Below, one piece after another: positions 21,641-34,100 of a stretch of 64,000 nt of DNA (position 1 is the stretch's first letter; the number at the start of each line of letters is the position of its first letter). Made by a program: the position numbers and the translations under genes. Origin of the DNA: Edaphochlamys debaryana (lineage: Eukaryota > Chlorophyta > Chlorophyceae > Chlamydomonadales). Below the pieces are notes generated by a model. It did not search any database and was not told where the DNA came from. It worked only from the letters and a program-made list of their open reading frames with translations. The stretch spans positions 248,001 through 312,000 of the forward strand of contig JAEHOE010000106.1 in NCBI GenBank assembly GCA_016858145.1, given 5' to 3'.

Positions 21641-23141
21641 CGCGGGGCTGGCGGCGCTGCCTGCTACATTCACGCTGGGTGCAGCGCTCGAGCGCGCTGG
21701 AGGTGCCGGGCCTCCCTGCGTGGCCGGCGGCGCGGCCGGCGGCGCAGTTGGCGGCATCGCTGGCGGCTTGCCGGCCTACATGGTCGCCTCCGCCACGGCC
21801 AGGAGCAGGGCAGGCAGGGACGGGTGGGAGGTAGGGGGTAGCTAGGTCCAGACGTCAAGTGGGGGCAACGGCCGAGGCAAAAGTGTCCGATGATGTTGGA
21901 ATCGCAATGTGTCCTGGAGACCTGGTGCACGCTGACCCCATCACTCACCGTGCTTCACATCGCCCGACCCAGATCGGACCCAGATCCAGCAGCGATGGTG
22001 TTGAGAAACACCTATTCCCGGAAAACTGCGGATGCGGTGAGGCCGCCACGCATGAAACAGCGCTAGCAGCATGTCCCGAGCCGCCAGCCGCGGCAGCGCC
22101 AGCTGTGTGGCGGTGCCGGCCGAGGGGCAGGCGTTGCCGGGTGGGCCGGGCGGGTGGCCAGCCGCGACGGCTGCCTACGTAAGCCCAATACCCGGTCTCG
22201 GCCTCGGCCTAGTCACGGACCCTGCCATTCCATTCTGGCTATTCATCCTTGCGCCGAGGTGTGCTGAGGAGAGCTGCACAAGCCTGCTGGCAGCATTCCC
22301 CGCAACAGCCCCTAGCGCCGCCCATCAGAAGCAGCAAGGCTAGCGCTGGATAGCCCCGCACGCACGCCGCCATTGCAGACTCCCCATCGCCCGCCAAGTG
22401 CGCCAATACCTGCGGAGCAGCTGGGGCCCGTGAGGTCCGCGTTCAGCCCCAGCTCACTGCTACTCCCTCCCAGCTCCAGCCACCACGCCTCCCCGAGCCT
22501 GGAAACCCTTCCTGCGCTCTACCGCCACCGGCACGGGACCCTGCCCAAACCACAGAGGCCAGGTGTCCGCCCAGCCCGGGGGGTCTGCCATCAACCCCGC
22601 ACGTCCCACCGCTACGAAGCTGCTCCCGCCCTACCTCCCCCAGGTTGCTGGGGGCGACGCACGTCTGGGTTGCCAATCGGAGCATGGAGTCGGGACGAAA
22701 TCCGAGCACTGTCCGGCGTGTCAATTGCGAGCTCCATCCTCGAGGCAAAGCCCACTCTGCGGACTGACATGGCGCTGCGCAACCTCTGTGCTAGCCAGGA
22801 AGGCCACATTTCGGCAGGGGCCGCACGCAGCCGGCCTACAGCGCTAGTGTTTAGAGAGACCAACGCTCCATAAGCTTAGTTATGGCGTGCAGCAGCTCAA
22901 AGGCATCAGAAGCGTATGGATGCCATCCGTTGCAGCGCGTACTAGGCCAAGGCTCAGGGCCAATCCTCGATGGTTTGAGCATGACATAGCGGGTCTGTGC
23001 AAGGCAGGAAGGGTCGCGGCGAGCAGAATTGCATGGCCCGTACGGCAGTGGCGCCGACTTGGTGCGCCCCGCTGCACACTGGTCTCCCTCTTTCCTGTTG
23101 ACCTGTGGGCGGTGCCCTTGTGCTCCTCACAGCCGGCAAAA
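21641..23141. other. Intergenic; upstream region of ribosomal protein SA gene
   Basis: I see no gene with consistent splicing here. Plus-strand frames at 21534-21845 and 22373-22873 are open but low-complexity or lack splice support. The stretch before 23142 should contain the divergent or neighbouring promoter of the ribosomal protein gene. The start-codon context is good (gcaaaaatggcg). Confidence 0.4.
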
Positions 23142-26102
23142 ATGGCGCTCTCGCAGGTGCGCCGTTCTGCGCGCTGCCGCCCATTGCGCCGCAGCCTTGC
23201 GCGCCGGCAGCGTTCCTGGCCTGTGCAGCTCGCTTCGCCGCAGCTGGAGCCTTACCTTCTCGTTTGTGGTGCTTGCGACTGCGCAGAAGGAGCAGGATAT
23301 TCAGATGATGCTGGCGGCCCAGTGCCACCTGGGCACCAAGAACTGCCACTACCAGATGGAGAGGTACATGTACCGTCGCCGTCAGGACGGCATCTACATC
23401 ATCAACCTGGAGAAGACGTACGAGAAGCTGCAGATGGCCGCCCGTGCCATCGTGGCCATCGAGAACCCCCAGGACGTCTGCGTGCTGTCGGCCCGCCCCT
23501 ACGGCCAGCGCGCCGTGTTCAAGTTCTCGCAGTACCTGGGCTGCAAGTCCATGGCTGGCCGCCACACCCCCGGCACCTTCACCAACCAGATCCAGAAGTT
23601 CTTTGAGGAGCCCCGCCTGCTCATCCTCACCGACCCCCGCACGGACCACCAGCCCGTGAAGGAGTCGTCCTACATGAACATCCCCACCATCGCCTTCTGC
23701 GACACGGACAGCCCGCTGACGTACGTGGACATCGCCATCCCGGCCAACAACAAGGGCAAGCACTCCATTGGTGTGCTTTACTTCCTGCTGGCCCGCATGG
23801 TGCTGGAGATGCGCGAGCAGGTCACCCCCGCCAACCCCTGGACCGCCATCGTGGACCTGTTCTTCTACAGGTGGGGCTCAGCAGGGTCAGGGGGCGTCGG
23901 GCAGGTGCTGGGGCACGCTAGCGGGGGCTTTGAGAAGGGGGCGTTGCCATGCGGCAACGGCTGAGGCTCGCTGGGGTTGCGCTGCCATGCGGGCTGTCGT
24001 GCCTGTGCATCCGCACCTGCGCCTGGCAAGCCTGAGCACAGCTTCGCCAGCGAGCGTGGAGGCGGAGCGGAGGGAGCTTCTCTCAGCAGCGGCCTTTGGG
24101 AGCTCGGCGCTGGGGGCTGGGAGCCGGCAGCAGCGTGCCGGGGCTGCAAGCAGGCGGGCGTGCTGCCGACGTCGACCGCCCCCGACAGCTCGGGGGCGGT
24201 GCAGCAGCTGGGCCAACGGGGGGGCTGCAAGCGCTGCCAACCCGCGTCAGCAACGGGCGAGCCAGCTGGCGCAGGCGTGGGGGGAGCACACGTGGGCTGA
24301 GGTTCGCGCTCCGTCCCCGACCCACTAGCAGCGTGCGTGCCGCATGCGCAGTGCGTAGTCTGCGGCCCCTGCGGTCCGCACGCATTACTGGAGGGGCCAG
24401 CACACGGTGCAGCCGGGCCGGGGCGCCCGTTGCGACTGGGCCGCTGCTCCGGGCCTCACCCTGAGGCCGGAGCAGCGCTGCCTCAGGCCGGAGCAGCGCT
24501 GGCCGCAGCAAGGGTGGTTCTGCTGCAGCAGCGGGGGCGTGGTCAGCTAAGGGATGGGGCTGTGCAAAGAGAGCGGCGGAGGGAGTGGGCGTGAGCTGTC
24601 GGACAACACAGCTGCCAGCGGCGCAGAGGCAGCGGCAAGGCATCCGGCATTCGTTCCAGCGGGGGCTGCCCACGTTTGCACGTGGGATGCGGCGTTGGCG
24701 GGCGTTGCTCGGGCTTCAGGCATGAGCGGCAGTCCACCTGGGCCGCAAAGCATTGGCTTCGAGGGCGCCGGCGGCTCGGCTTCTGAATGAGTGGTGGTAT
24801 GACGCGGACCAGCACAGCGCAGCTCTGCCCAGCGGCATCAGCGCGCCCGCTGGGGGGTCTCCGCAGTCTGCGCTGGCTGCCCGTCCGGCTATCCGTCCTG
24901 CCAGGGGCTCAGGTCGCTGCAAAGCCGCTGGTTCCCACAGCCCACCCTGCAGCTCAGCTGGCACCGCCTCCCGTCTATGCCGTGCACCACTCCGCCCGCT
25001 TGCAGGTTGCTCCGGCCGAGGCCCAGCCGCGGGCCAGCTTTGCCGTCGGCGCAAGCAGCACAGCCACGGGCGCAGCCCCGACCGGCGTCTCTGGGGGCTA
25101 ACCTCAGCCTGTGCGGCTCACTCAGCCGAGCCTTCATTCGCACGCCCCACGCTCCTTCGTCTGCGCCGCCCTTGCTAGTCGCACTGCCTGACCGCGCTCC
25201 CCATCGCGTCCCGCCTGCCCCACCCGCCCCCAGGGAGCCCGAGGAGGCCAAGGAGGGCGGCGAGGAGGAGGGCTACGAGGCCGAGGGCTTCGCCCTGCCC
25301 GCCCCCGTGGGCGCCACGGACACCTGGGGCGAGGCCGCCGCCGCCGCCCCCGAGGCCACCGCCGCCGCGGGCTACGCCCCCGAGGCCGGTGGCTTCGAGG
25401 CCGCTGGTGAGCAGCGGGATGGGCGGGGGCTGGGCTAGGGGGGCAAGCGGTTGCTGGGCCACGAGCGGCTGGGGGGGGCGGGGCCCATCACGCTTCGGGC
25501 TTGGGGCCGTTTCTGAGAGTTACGGGTTTGTGCGGGGGACAAGTCGAGCTCGCGATTCTTGGCGGGCTGGGCTCTGTGGGAGAAGGCTCCATTGCGTGGG
25601 GGCGAGTGGGGGCGAGCTTCTGAGCTATCCTCACTCGGGCGGGGGAATGGGGATCAAAGCCGCTGGGGGACAGATCGGTCCGCGTGCGGGATGGGGCGAG
25701 AGGGGCACGGTGACGGGGACATCCTGAAGTGAGCGGGGGGAGACGCGCCATGACGAAGTTTCGTATGCTGCAGTCTCGGCTCTTCGCGAGGACCTGGGTT
25801 AGGGAGTGGGGTCCGGGTAGCAAAGCGGACGGAGGTACAAGTGGGTTGCGGCGCGAGGTTGCGGTGTGGGGCAGGGCTGCGGCGGCTCAAGGCACATGCC
25901 TCTTTAGGGGAGGCGGCTGCAGTCACGTGGGAGTATCCATACATGTCGGGACCCCACTCCTCCCTTCCCGGCGATGGCATCGACTTGCTTACTAACCGTT
26001 GCCCTCCAACCCCTGTCCCCCTCTGCAGCCGGCTTCGAGGCCGCCGCCGCCCCCCCGGTGGCCGGCTACGTCGCCCCCGAGGCCTTCGGCGGCGCCTTCT
26101 AA
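23142..26102 (+). CDS. RPSA: 40S ribosomal protein SA (uS2)
   Basis: Structural protein of the small cytosolic ribosomal subunit, uS2 family; in eukaryotes it is needed for late 40S maturation. Four exons: 23142-23156, 23287-23870, 25234-25406 and 26029-26102, phases consistent, 281 residues, usual for the family. Exon 1 encodes only MALSQ. Exon 2 carries the conserved core, recognisable by [76 protein letters not shown] and [11 protein letters not shown]. Exon 3 begins within the family's R-E/D-PEE junction and opens the acidic, Ala/Glu-rich C-terminal tail, which ends EAFGGAF. Intron 3 is long (1363 bp). The tail repeats GGFEAA/AGFEAA across the last intron. The context is an isolated housekeeping gene between unrelated genes. 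This is the most secure assignment in the window. Confidence 0.97.
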
Positions 26103-26403
26103 GCGCCCCCGGACCCAGCCCTTGGGCATGTCATGGCCGCTCCAGGGGCCTCCGTGCCGGCGCTCCGCGAGCGCCCCGGAGCCCCCTTGCGCGCACTCCT
26201 GGGTCCCTTGGCGGCGGCTGGCTGGAGGCAGCGGCTCCCCGAGGCCTCGGAGCGCGGGAGCGGCCGCGGGAAGGAGGCCCTGCTCCGTGGGCCTTGAGTA
26301 GGCGGCGCCCACGGCGGTAGCGGCGGCGGCAGGGGGCCTCGGAAGGGGCCGAGCTGGCCGCTGCGCGCTCTCGAGAGCATCAAAGGAAAGCATAAGCGCC
26401 GCC

Positions 26404-26408
26404 TGTAA
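26404..26408 (+). terminator. TGTAA polyadenylation signal of RPSA
   Basis: TGTAA is the volvocine poly(A) signal. This one lies about 300 bases after the RPSA stop codon, in the right orientation. Confidence 0.6.
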
Positions 26409-28113
26409 ACAACGCTGGAAAGCAACTTGACGCCGTGCCGCTCGTGCCCCTGACCCAGAAGGTAGCTGCCCTTCAGCAGCGGAGCGCCGAGCCCCTGTGC
26501 ATTGGCCCCCTCACCAGCACAGCCCTGCCCCGGCTCAGCCCCGCGGTGCACCCAGCCGGAGAACCACACTTGTCGTGCCCCTGATCAGGCGTGCGCTCGC
26601 TCGCTCAGCTCTGCTCCACGGCTATATGACCGGTGAGGACGTTTCATGGACGCCAGAGCTGACCTGCAGATGGATACCGCGCGCGACGGGCGGTGGACCA
26701 CATGGCTCTAATATGGTTGCGTGCCTGGACGCCCTCACCCCCATTGGCCCGTGTCCCATCAAGCACCTCGCTAAGCGCTCTGGTCCACCTTGTTTTTTTA
26801 CATTCGGTCACGGTTGACGCCAAGCGCCAGCGAGTTCAGGGCTCGTGAAGGAGGAGTGAGGAGGAGTGGGTTTTCTGGGCTACACGGGTCCCTGTTGTCA
26901 GGGTTCCCCGCGCCTCTGCACCCCCTTGCATCGTAAAGGGAAAGCAAAGGAAACAGGCAAAGGCACAGGCAAAGATCTCAAGCAAGTCACAGGAAGGAGA
27001 AGGAAGGTACCACCGGCAGCGAACCCCGCGCCCCTTGAAAGAGGCGCTGAATGCTACACAGCCTGGAGCTGAGGCAGACTTGAGGGGCTGAGGGGTCGTT
27101 GCGTCGTCTCCAGCCTCGGAAGGAGGCCCCGTTCTGTGGGGATATGTGCTGTCAGGCCATATGCAGCAGTCACAGCAGCATGTGATATGTTGGATGTAGG
27201 GCGTACCAGCCCTTCGGGGCGGCCCTCAGCTTCGGCACTCGTGGTGGGGAGGGCACTCGAGCTACGGCCAAAGTACCATCGTGGGCACTGGCGGAGACGC
27301 GGGTCTTGTTACCCGCGGCTTGCAGGCAGATGGCAGGCGGCTGGCCGCTGGCAGGCGACGTGAAGGGAAATGCGTAGGCAGCGTAGCTCTTGCAGGCTGG
27401 TGCCCTCAAGGCTAGCTCTCAATGATCATCGTTGGGCCCTGCCTGGCTCTGCCGCTTGGTGCCTGTTACTTGCGCTGTGCCTGCTCGGCCTTAGCTTGCC
27501 TGGGCCCTTTCTCTGCTCTGCTTTTACGGGTGGGGGAGCGGGAGGGGTTCCCCGCGACGGCGGCCCTCCCAAGCAGGCCCAATATTGCAGGACAGGCGGA
27601 GTTTGCGGCACACGAGGTACGAGGGCAGCGCCACGAATGCGTACGTAAACATTGAGCGCAGAATTGGAACAGGACGTGCCTTGAGAAACGGTCGGCAGCC
27701 CGCGCAATCAAATTGGCCGAGCGTTCATAGTCGGGTGCCCCGCGGCTCCTTAGCACTTTCACTGCACCTATGATCTATGCAGAAATGCATTTGAAGCTAT
27801 TGTAGTATAGCAGCATGAGTTGTCTGCTAAGCTGCTTTCGCTCGCTGCGGCCGGCCGACGCTGTTGGCCTCCAGGCGGAGCGACAACAGGTCTGGGGCAA
27901 CCCGGTATCTCCAGCTTGTGCCAACAAAGCTGGGAATGTTGGAGCGCAGCGGAAGGAGGAAGGAGAAAGCGACAAGACGAGCCAGGCAAGCCACCTGTCG
28001 ACGCCCGACGAGGCTTCCACGGTGCTAGGCAGGCGACATCTGAGCTTGAAGCGACACCAGGTCGCCAAGACTGCCGTTTCTGTGCACTGCCGACATTGCC
28101 CATCCCTCGACAG
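26409..28113. other. Intergenic or unassigned 5' region of the GAF-kinase gene
   Basis: Nothing convincing is seen. A purine-rich stretch lies at 26935-27010 (aaagcaaaggaaacaggcaa). The frame that feeds the first supported exon of the downstream kinase is open back to about 27820 but contains no ATG. The true 5' exon(s) of that gene must therefore lie somewhere in this interval. Confidence 0.4.
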
Positions 28114-31100
28114 GAAACGAAAAGAGCAGTGTTAGTCCTTCGAACGTGCTTAGCTGATGTGCTGCTTCATGGCGTGGGGCGGCCACCCTCGGACCGGCTG
28201 GCCGAAGGTGCGGCGCTCGTCGCCAACTGCACGGGCGCGAGCGCCTGCAGGTGAGCGTTTCCGGCAAGCAGATAGCAGCTGTGAACTCCATCGTTGGAAA
28301 CAACAGTAGAAACCGAGCGTCTGGCGCGGAAACGGCGGTTGCAACCCTGGTCGTGGACCACTCTTTTGCGCGCAGCATCTTGGTCGAGCCGGGAGTGGTC
28401 CCTGGAGATGCGCCCCTGGTGGTGGTAGCATGCGGCGGCCCAGCTGCACACGCAGTCCCGGTCGGCCTCCAGCTGCCGGGACTTGCGGCAGGCCCCGACA
28501 ACTGCGCGGACCCGACGACACCCGTAATGGTAAGGGTCCTGCTCGGCCGCCCAGCTGTCGTGGGGCCGCTTGCAAAAGCATTGACCCTGACATCATACCG
28601 CCGCGTTCCCTCGGCCTTTTTGTGTTGTCGCTGGCAGATGCCGTTGGGACATCAGGAAGGAGAAGCTGCCCCCCTGCCATTGAGCTGGGCCCAAGTTCTG
28701 GATGGCGTCCAAGGGGTGAGCCTGGCGATGGGACATTGCCCGTACGCTTAGTACATCGACTGACAGGGAAACCGGTGTCACGAAACCTGTGTTACGTTAA
28801 GTGGCGCCTGCCCGTGCCGAATCTTTATAAGAACGTTCTTCGTCTTCGTTCTACGTTGCTTGGCGCTCTGCCGATTGATGTAGCATGACCCGGGGAAGGG
28901 GCTTTACAGTGTGCCGCCACAGTAGATGCGCTTCCTGCACTCCCTCAACCCCATCCCCCTCAACAGGCCCTCAACGGCGCTGAGCTGGGGGCGGCGGTGT
29001 TGGTGCCTCTGATCTTTGGCGCCCGGCGGGTGGGCGTGATGCTGTTGGTGCTCCCCGCGAGCTGCCAGTTGCAACCACAGCTTGACCCCCGCTCTCCTGG
29101 AGCCCTGGAGGCGCTGGGCGCGTGCGTGGCTGAGTGCTGCCTGGGGCCGGTGCTGCCAGGGATCGAGCAGGTGGGCGCACCCTGGCCTGGGCGTGCATCC
29201 TGCGTTTTTGGATGGCTCGAACCACCCTTCACATCTGTGACAACCCCTTGGGGAAGGGCAGACCTTGGGGAAGGCAGCCCCCTTGGGAAGGCAGCCCCTT
29301 GGGGAAGGCAGCTTGGGGAAACCAAACCGCCGATGCCGACGCTGCTCTCCGTTTCTATTCTTATTAGGTTGCATCGGCGGCCGCGGCCGTCGCGTCCGCA
29401 ACGTCTCTGTCGGAGCTCACCACGGCACTCACGTGCTCCCTCAGCGCGGCGCTCTCGGCCGAGCTCCACGTGGACCTGACCGTACGGCTGGCGGTACTGC
29501 CGTACAGGGACGCCAGCGCGGGCGTGCTCTTCAGGTGCGTGCACGCCAAGTTGTGCCCTCTGCAACCAAGCATGCCACAAGCCCCCGCGCGCCCCGACCC
29601 TGCCCCCTTGCTCCCATGCCCCTGACAGCACCGCAACCGACGGGACCACCTCCAAGTCAGGCACGGTGCAGCCCCCGAGCCCCTTGGCCAACGCATCGCC
29701 CCGCCCGGGCACACAGTCTCGACCGCCCACCGGCCAACAGCCGCTCCTCCTCAGCCAGACTCGCCAGGTGCAGTCGTCTCGCAACCTGGACTCGACCCTC
29801 CCCTCGCCCTTCACCTCCCAGGCCGCGTTGCGCGGCAGCCGGCTGCTCCAGAGCCCCCGGTACGGCGCCAATGCCGCCGCCGTCGTACTAGACGACGAAG
29901 CCCCGGAGGTCACGCTCACTCCCAAGGGCGCCGCCAGCCGCCGCAACACGGTGGTGGGCCTTGTCGCCGCCAGCAATACCCTGGCCGCCGCGAGCCCGGC
30001 CGTGTCCAACAACGGCGTGGGGCCGCTGATGACGTCCATTGGCCTGGAGGCTCTGCTGGGCAGCCGGCCCGCACCGCTGCTGCGCCACGCAGCCTCGGGG
30101 TCGCTGGCGGGGCCCATGCTCACGCAGCGCGTCGCCTGGAAGGTGGGGCTTTTCAGACGCGCGCAGCTCTCCCCGCACAACCGCGCTAGCGCCAGGCGCC
30201 CGAGGGCCTTGGTCCCGTGCTCGGGCGCTCTCCAGGTCCCAGCGTCACAACTACCGTAACCGCGCTAGCGGTAGCCGTGCAGGGAGCGCTAGAGGCCCGT
30301 GCACGCTGTGCTTCCGTCGCGCAGAGATCTCCCACGCACGTCCCGCGCCTTGCTTGCGCTGCGCCACGCTGTGCTTCTGTCTCGCAGCGCTGTACCACGC
30401 ACGTCCCAGGCCTCAACTCGGCGCCCCGTGCCCCTCTGTCCCCGGCCCTTCGGCCCCTTGCCCCGCGCTGCGCAGGCCTGCCCCTTCACCTCCTCCTCCA
30501 CGCTGCTGGCAGCGCTCATGGGCCGCCGCGCGGGCGCCGAGGTCGGCCGCAGCGCCTCGCAGCAGCTGGCGGCCAGCCAGGCCTCGGGGGCCACCGTCGC
30601 CAGCAGCGGAGGGGCGGGCGTGGCCGCCACCCTGGGGGCGCTGGGGGCGCGGCCCCTGGGCGGCAGCTCCCTGGCGCTGAGGGCCCAGACGGTGCGTGCG
30701 TGCCTGGGCAGGGCGGGTAGCAGCCAGCGGGAGGGTGGCGTGTTCGGTGGCACGGGCCCGCGCGTCGCGATTCCGCGCCGGCCTAAATGGGACCCCGCCG
30801 CCTTTCCCCCCCGTGTGCCGTGCAGGTGCCCAACGTGCCCGCCTTTCTGCACGATTTTGAAAGTCCCTCAAAAGACGTTTTCAGTATCGTGAAGAGGGCT
30901 GGTGTGGGCGGCGGCCTGGCCTCGCTCATCGCCATGTCAGCCGTGTGGACGGGGACGCCGCGGGTAAGCACCGTTTTCGCTCATTTTCGCTCATTTTCGG
31001 CCTGAATACATACATACACATACATAGCCATAGCCATAGCCAGATACACACGCCGCACATAAACGCCGCACATAGCCGAGCATTTGTCGCGCATGCCCCT

Positions 31101-34100
31101 CACCGCGGCCGCCGACCGCTCCCAGCGCATCCTCCACCTGCCTCTCTACGCCCTGCAAGAGGCCGGCTACCCGCTCCCCGAGCCCAGCCAGCCGGGCGCC
31201 GCGCCCACTTCGTTGGTGCCGCCATGCTAACGGCCCTCGGACTTGGACTTCCCCCCCCCCCACGCTCAGGCGCTGCTGTTGCCGCCAGGCATCCCTGACG
31301 CCAGCTTTGGCGGTGCTCCTGAGCTGGGCGATGTGGCCAGGCTCCCGGCCCTGGGCGTGTACATCTACTCGGCCCTGCCGCTGCCCCAGAGCCTCCTCCT
31401 GGCGGCAAGGGACCAGGCCGCCAGCCTGCTCAAGGTGGGGTGGCGCCTGTGGGCTTCCAGGGGCGGGGTGGGGGATGGGGGTTGCTTGCGCTGCGGACAG
31501 GACGCCTTGCAGGTTCCAGCAGGGCCCGGATACATAGCGTTTCCGGGCGGCCGTTGACTTCTTGACGGCAGGGCACGGGTTGGTGACGATGAGGGTTGGA
31601 TGGATGGTCTGTGGCTGCGTGGCCTGTAGGACGGGTGCAATGCTGGGCCAGATGGCGGGGCGCGGGAATGGCTTTTCGGCACCTTGCCGCCGCACTACGG
31701 TACTGACGGCCCTGGGCTCCACCGCCACCGCCCAGGTGCTCGCGCCGGGCGTCATCCGCGGGCTGAGCTGGGGCCCGTTGGCAGACCAGTGGGTGGTCCT
31801 GACCGGCCAAGCCACGGCCGGCACGGAGGGGGCGCGCCCCGCCTCCACCCGCGTCCTCGAGGGCATCGCCACCGCCGGCGGCGGCAGCACCGTCCTCGGC
31901 GCCAGCCCCGACATGGGGCCGGGCGCGATCCACGCCTTCATCGTGGACGCAGCGGCCGACAGCTTCCAGCCGCTCGTCACGTCTGGTGCATCCGATCCGC
32001 GCGTGATCCAGGCCGCGGATCTGCCCAGCGGCGGCGCCAAGCCGGGATCCAGATCCACAACCGCCATGCAGCGCACGCTCGCCCATGCCGAGGTCACCAC
32101 GGCAGCGATGGTGGCGGGCGGAAGCGCGGGCGGCGCAGTCGGCGACCGTGACGGCAGTCTCAAGGGCAAAGCCAAGGTGTCTGCGGGCGGGCACGCCTGG
32201 CAGATCTGTGTCCTGGAGCAAGCCGTCGCGGGCGGCGCTCCGTCCGCCTACGCCAGCGGCGGCCGCACCACACTCGGCCCCGGCCAATTCGCAAAGATGC
32301 AGCCCTCGAGCTCCCTCGTCATTAGCCGCAGCGCCCACATCCCCGTCGCCTCGCCCCAGAACACGTACAGCGCCTCGGTCAGCGGCGTCAACCTGGCCGG
32401 CTTGTCAACCTCGGAGAACAACCAGCCGCCGGGCCGCTTCCGCACGTTTCTCTCGTCCGCGACGCGAAAGAGCATTGAGGACCGGACCGTGACCACGACT
32501 GAGGTGCCGCGCGGCGAGTTTGCTCGCTGCAGCGAGGTCATGACCACGGCCGGCGACCTGGTGGGGAACGTGGAGGCAGAGACCGCCTCGGACCTGGGCG
32601 CCGTGGCACACCAGCACCAGATGGCGACCCTGGTGCGTACGACAGTACGGCAAGCTCATTTGACATCGGCGTTTTCGTCACTTAAGCGAGCCGTGACAGA
32701 TGTTGGGGCGGGTACCCTTGCTGCGTCATCTCCTAGCCACGGCGGCCACGGAACAGAGTACCCAACGCAACCCAATCCACTGCAGGTGACGGCGTTCACG
32801 ACCACGCTGGCGCGGTCAAGGACCGAGACCGACCTGCAGGGAAGGTGAGGCCGAGCAGGGTGACGCCAGCTGGTCCAACTGGTCCTCCTTTGGCTGGTGC
32901 CACACTCCCTCTGCAACCACCCGCTGCAATCGCCCGCTGCAACCCTCCACTGCGATCGCTCTCTGTACGACCCCACAGCAACTACCCGCTGCAACTACCC
33001 ACTGCAACCCCCCTCGGCCACCACCGGTTGCAACCGCCTTCTGCAAGCCCCCTTTGCAACCACCCGCAACCGCCCTCTGCAAGACCCCTCTGCAACCACC
33101 CGCTGCAACCCCCCTCTGACACTCCCCGCTGCAACGGCCCGTTGCAGCCCCCCGCTGCACCCCCCTCACTGCGAGCATGGCACTGAACCGTCGCCCGTAC
33201 TCCCCTCACACACACCCTTCCCTCTCAGCTCGCACGCCGAGGACGACATTCGTGCCCTCGCCATCAGCCGCCCCATTGGCCAGGGCGCCTGCTCCGTGGT
33301 GAGCGTGGGTGGAAAGCGGCTGTCGATCTAGCAATCTCGCAATTATCAAGGGAAGGAGGGGACGCACGGCCGCTCTTTGCAGACGACTCCATGCCTCGAT
33401 GCCGAACCACCCGTGCCACCCGCCCCCAGGTGATGTTGGGCCGCCTGCACGCGATGCCCGTTGCGGTCAAAGTCATCCTGGTGGGTCTTGGCGTGTGTGT
33501 GCAGGGGGGGGGGGGGGGCTGGTCCTGGGCTGGTCAACTTCTGGTCTAGCGACTTCTGCGGGGTCAAACGTGTGCTGAAAGTTCGGGTGTCATGGAGCAC
33601 ACACTTGCGCTTGCACTACACAACTCGATTTGGTGGCGATAGAAGTGGCTAAAACACTTTGTCGCCGTGGGATGCCGTGTATCGCCCACGGGTCCATCCT
33701 CCGCCCCTCACACCCCCGAAGCGTCGCGCGTAGCGCACCGCACCTCCCCCGCGCTTTGCACCGTACCTGCACGGTACCTGCACGGTTTCATGGCCCAGCC
33801 GTTCCAGGGCTCGGCCCAGACCTCCCAGCGTTCGGGAACCTGGCACCCTGCTTGATCCCCCGCCCGCGCCCCCGCCTGCAGCCCTTGGACGACGATGACG
33901 CCGCTGCTGACTCGTCAGCCGGCAACGCCGCCGCCGCCGACGGACCCACGGGCCGCAGCCGCTCCAAGCAAGCGGAGCAGGCGCTCCTGGACAACCAGCC
34001 GCTGTGGTCCGGGCCCTACAGCTCGCCATCGGGCGACGGCGGCCCCGCTGGGAGCAAGGACTCCAGGACGGCGCTGGCCCGGGTCCTGGCCGCCCGCGGC

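Noticed and set aside
22954..23763. Minus-strand 269-residue ORF opposite ribosomal protein SA
   Set aside because: It is an antisense shadow of the strongly conserved RPSA exon 2.
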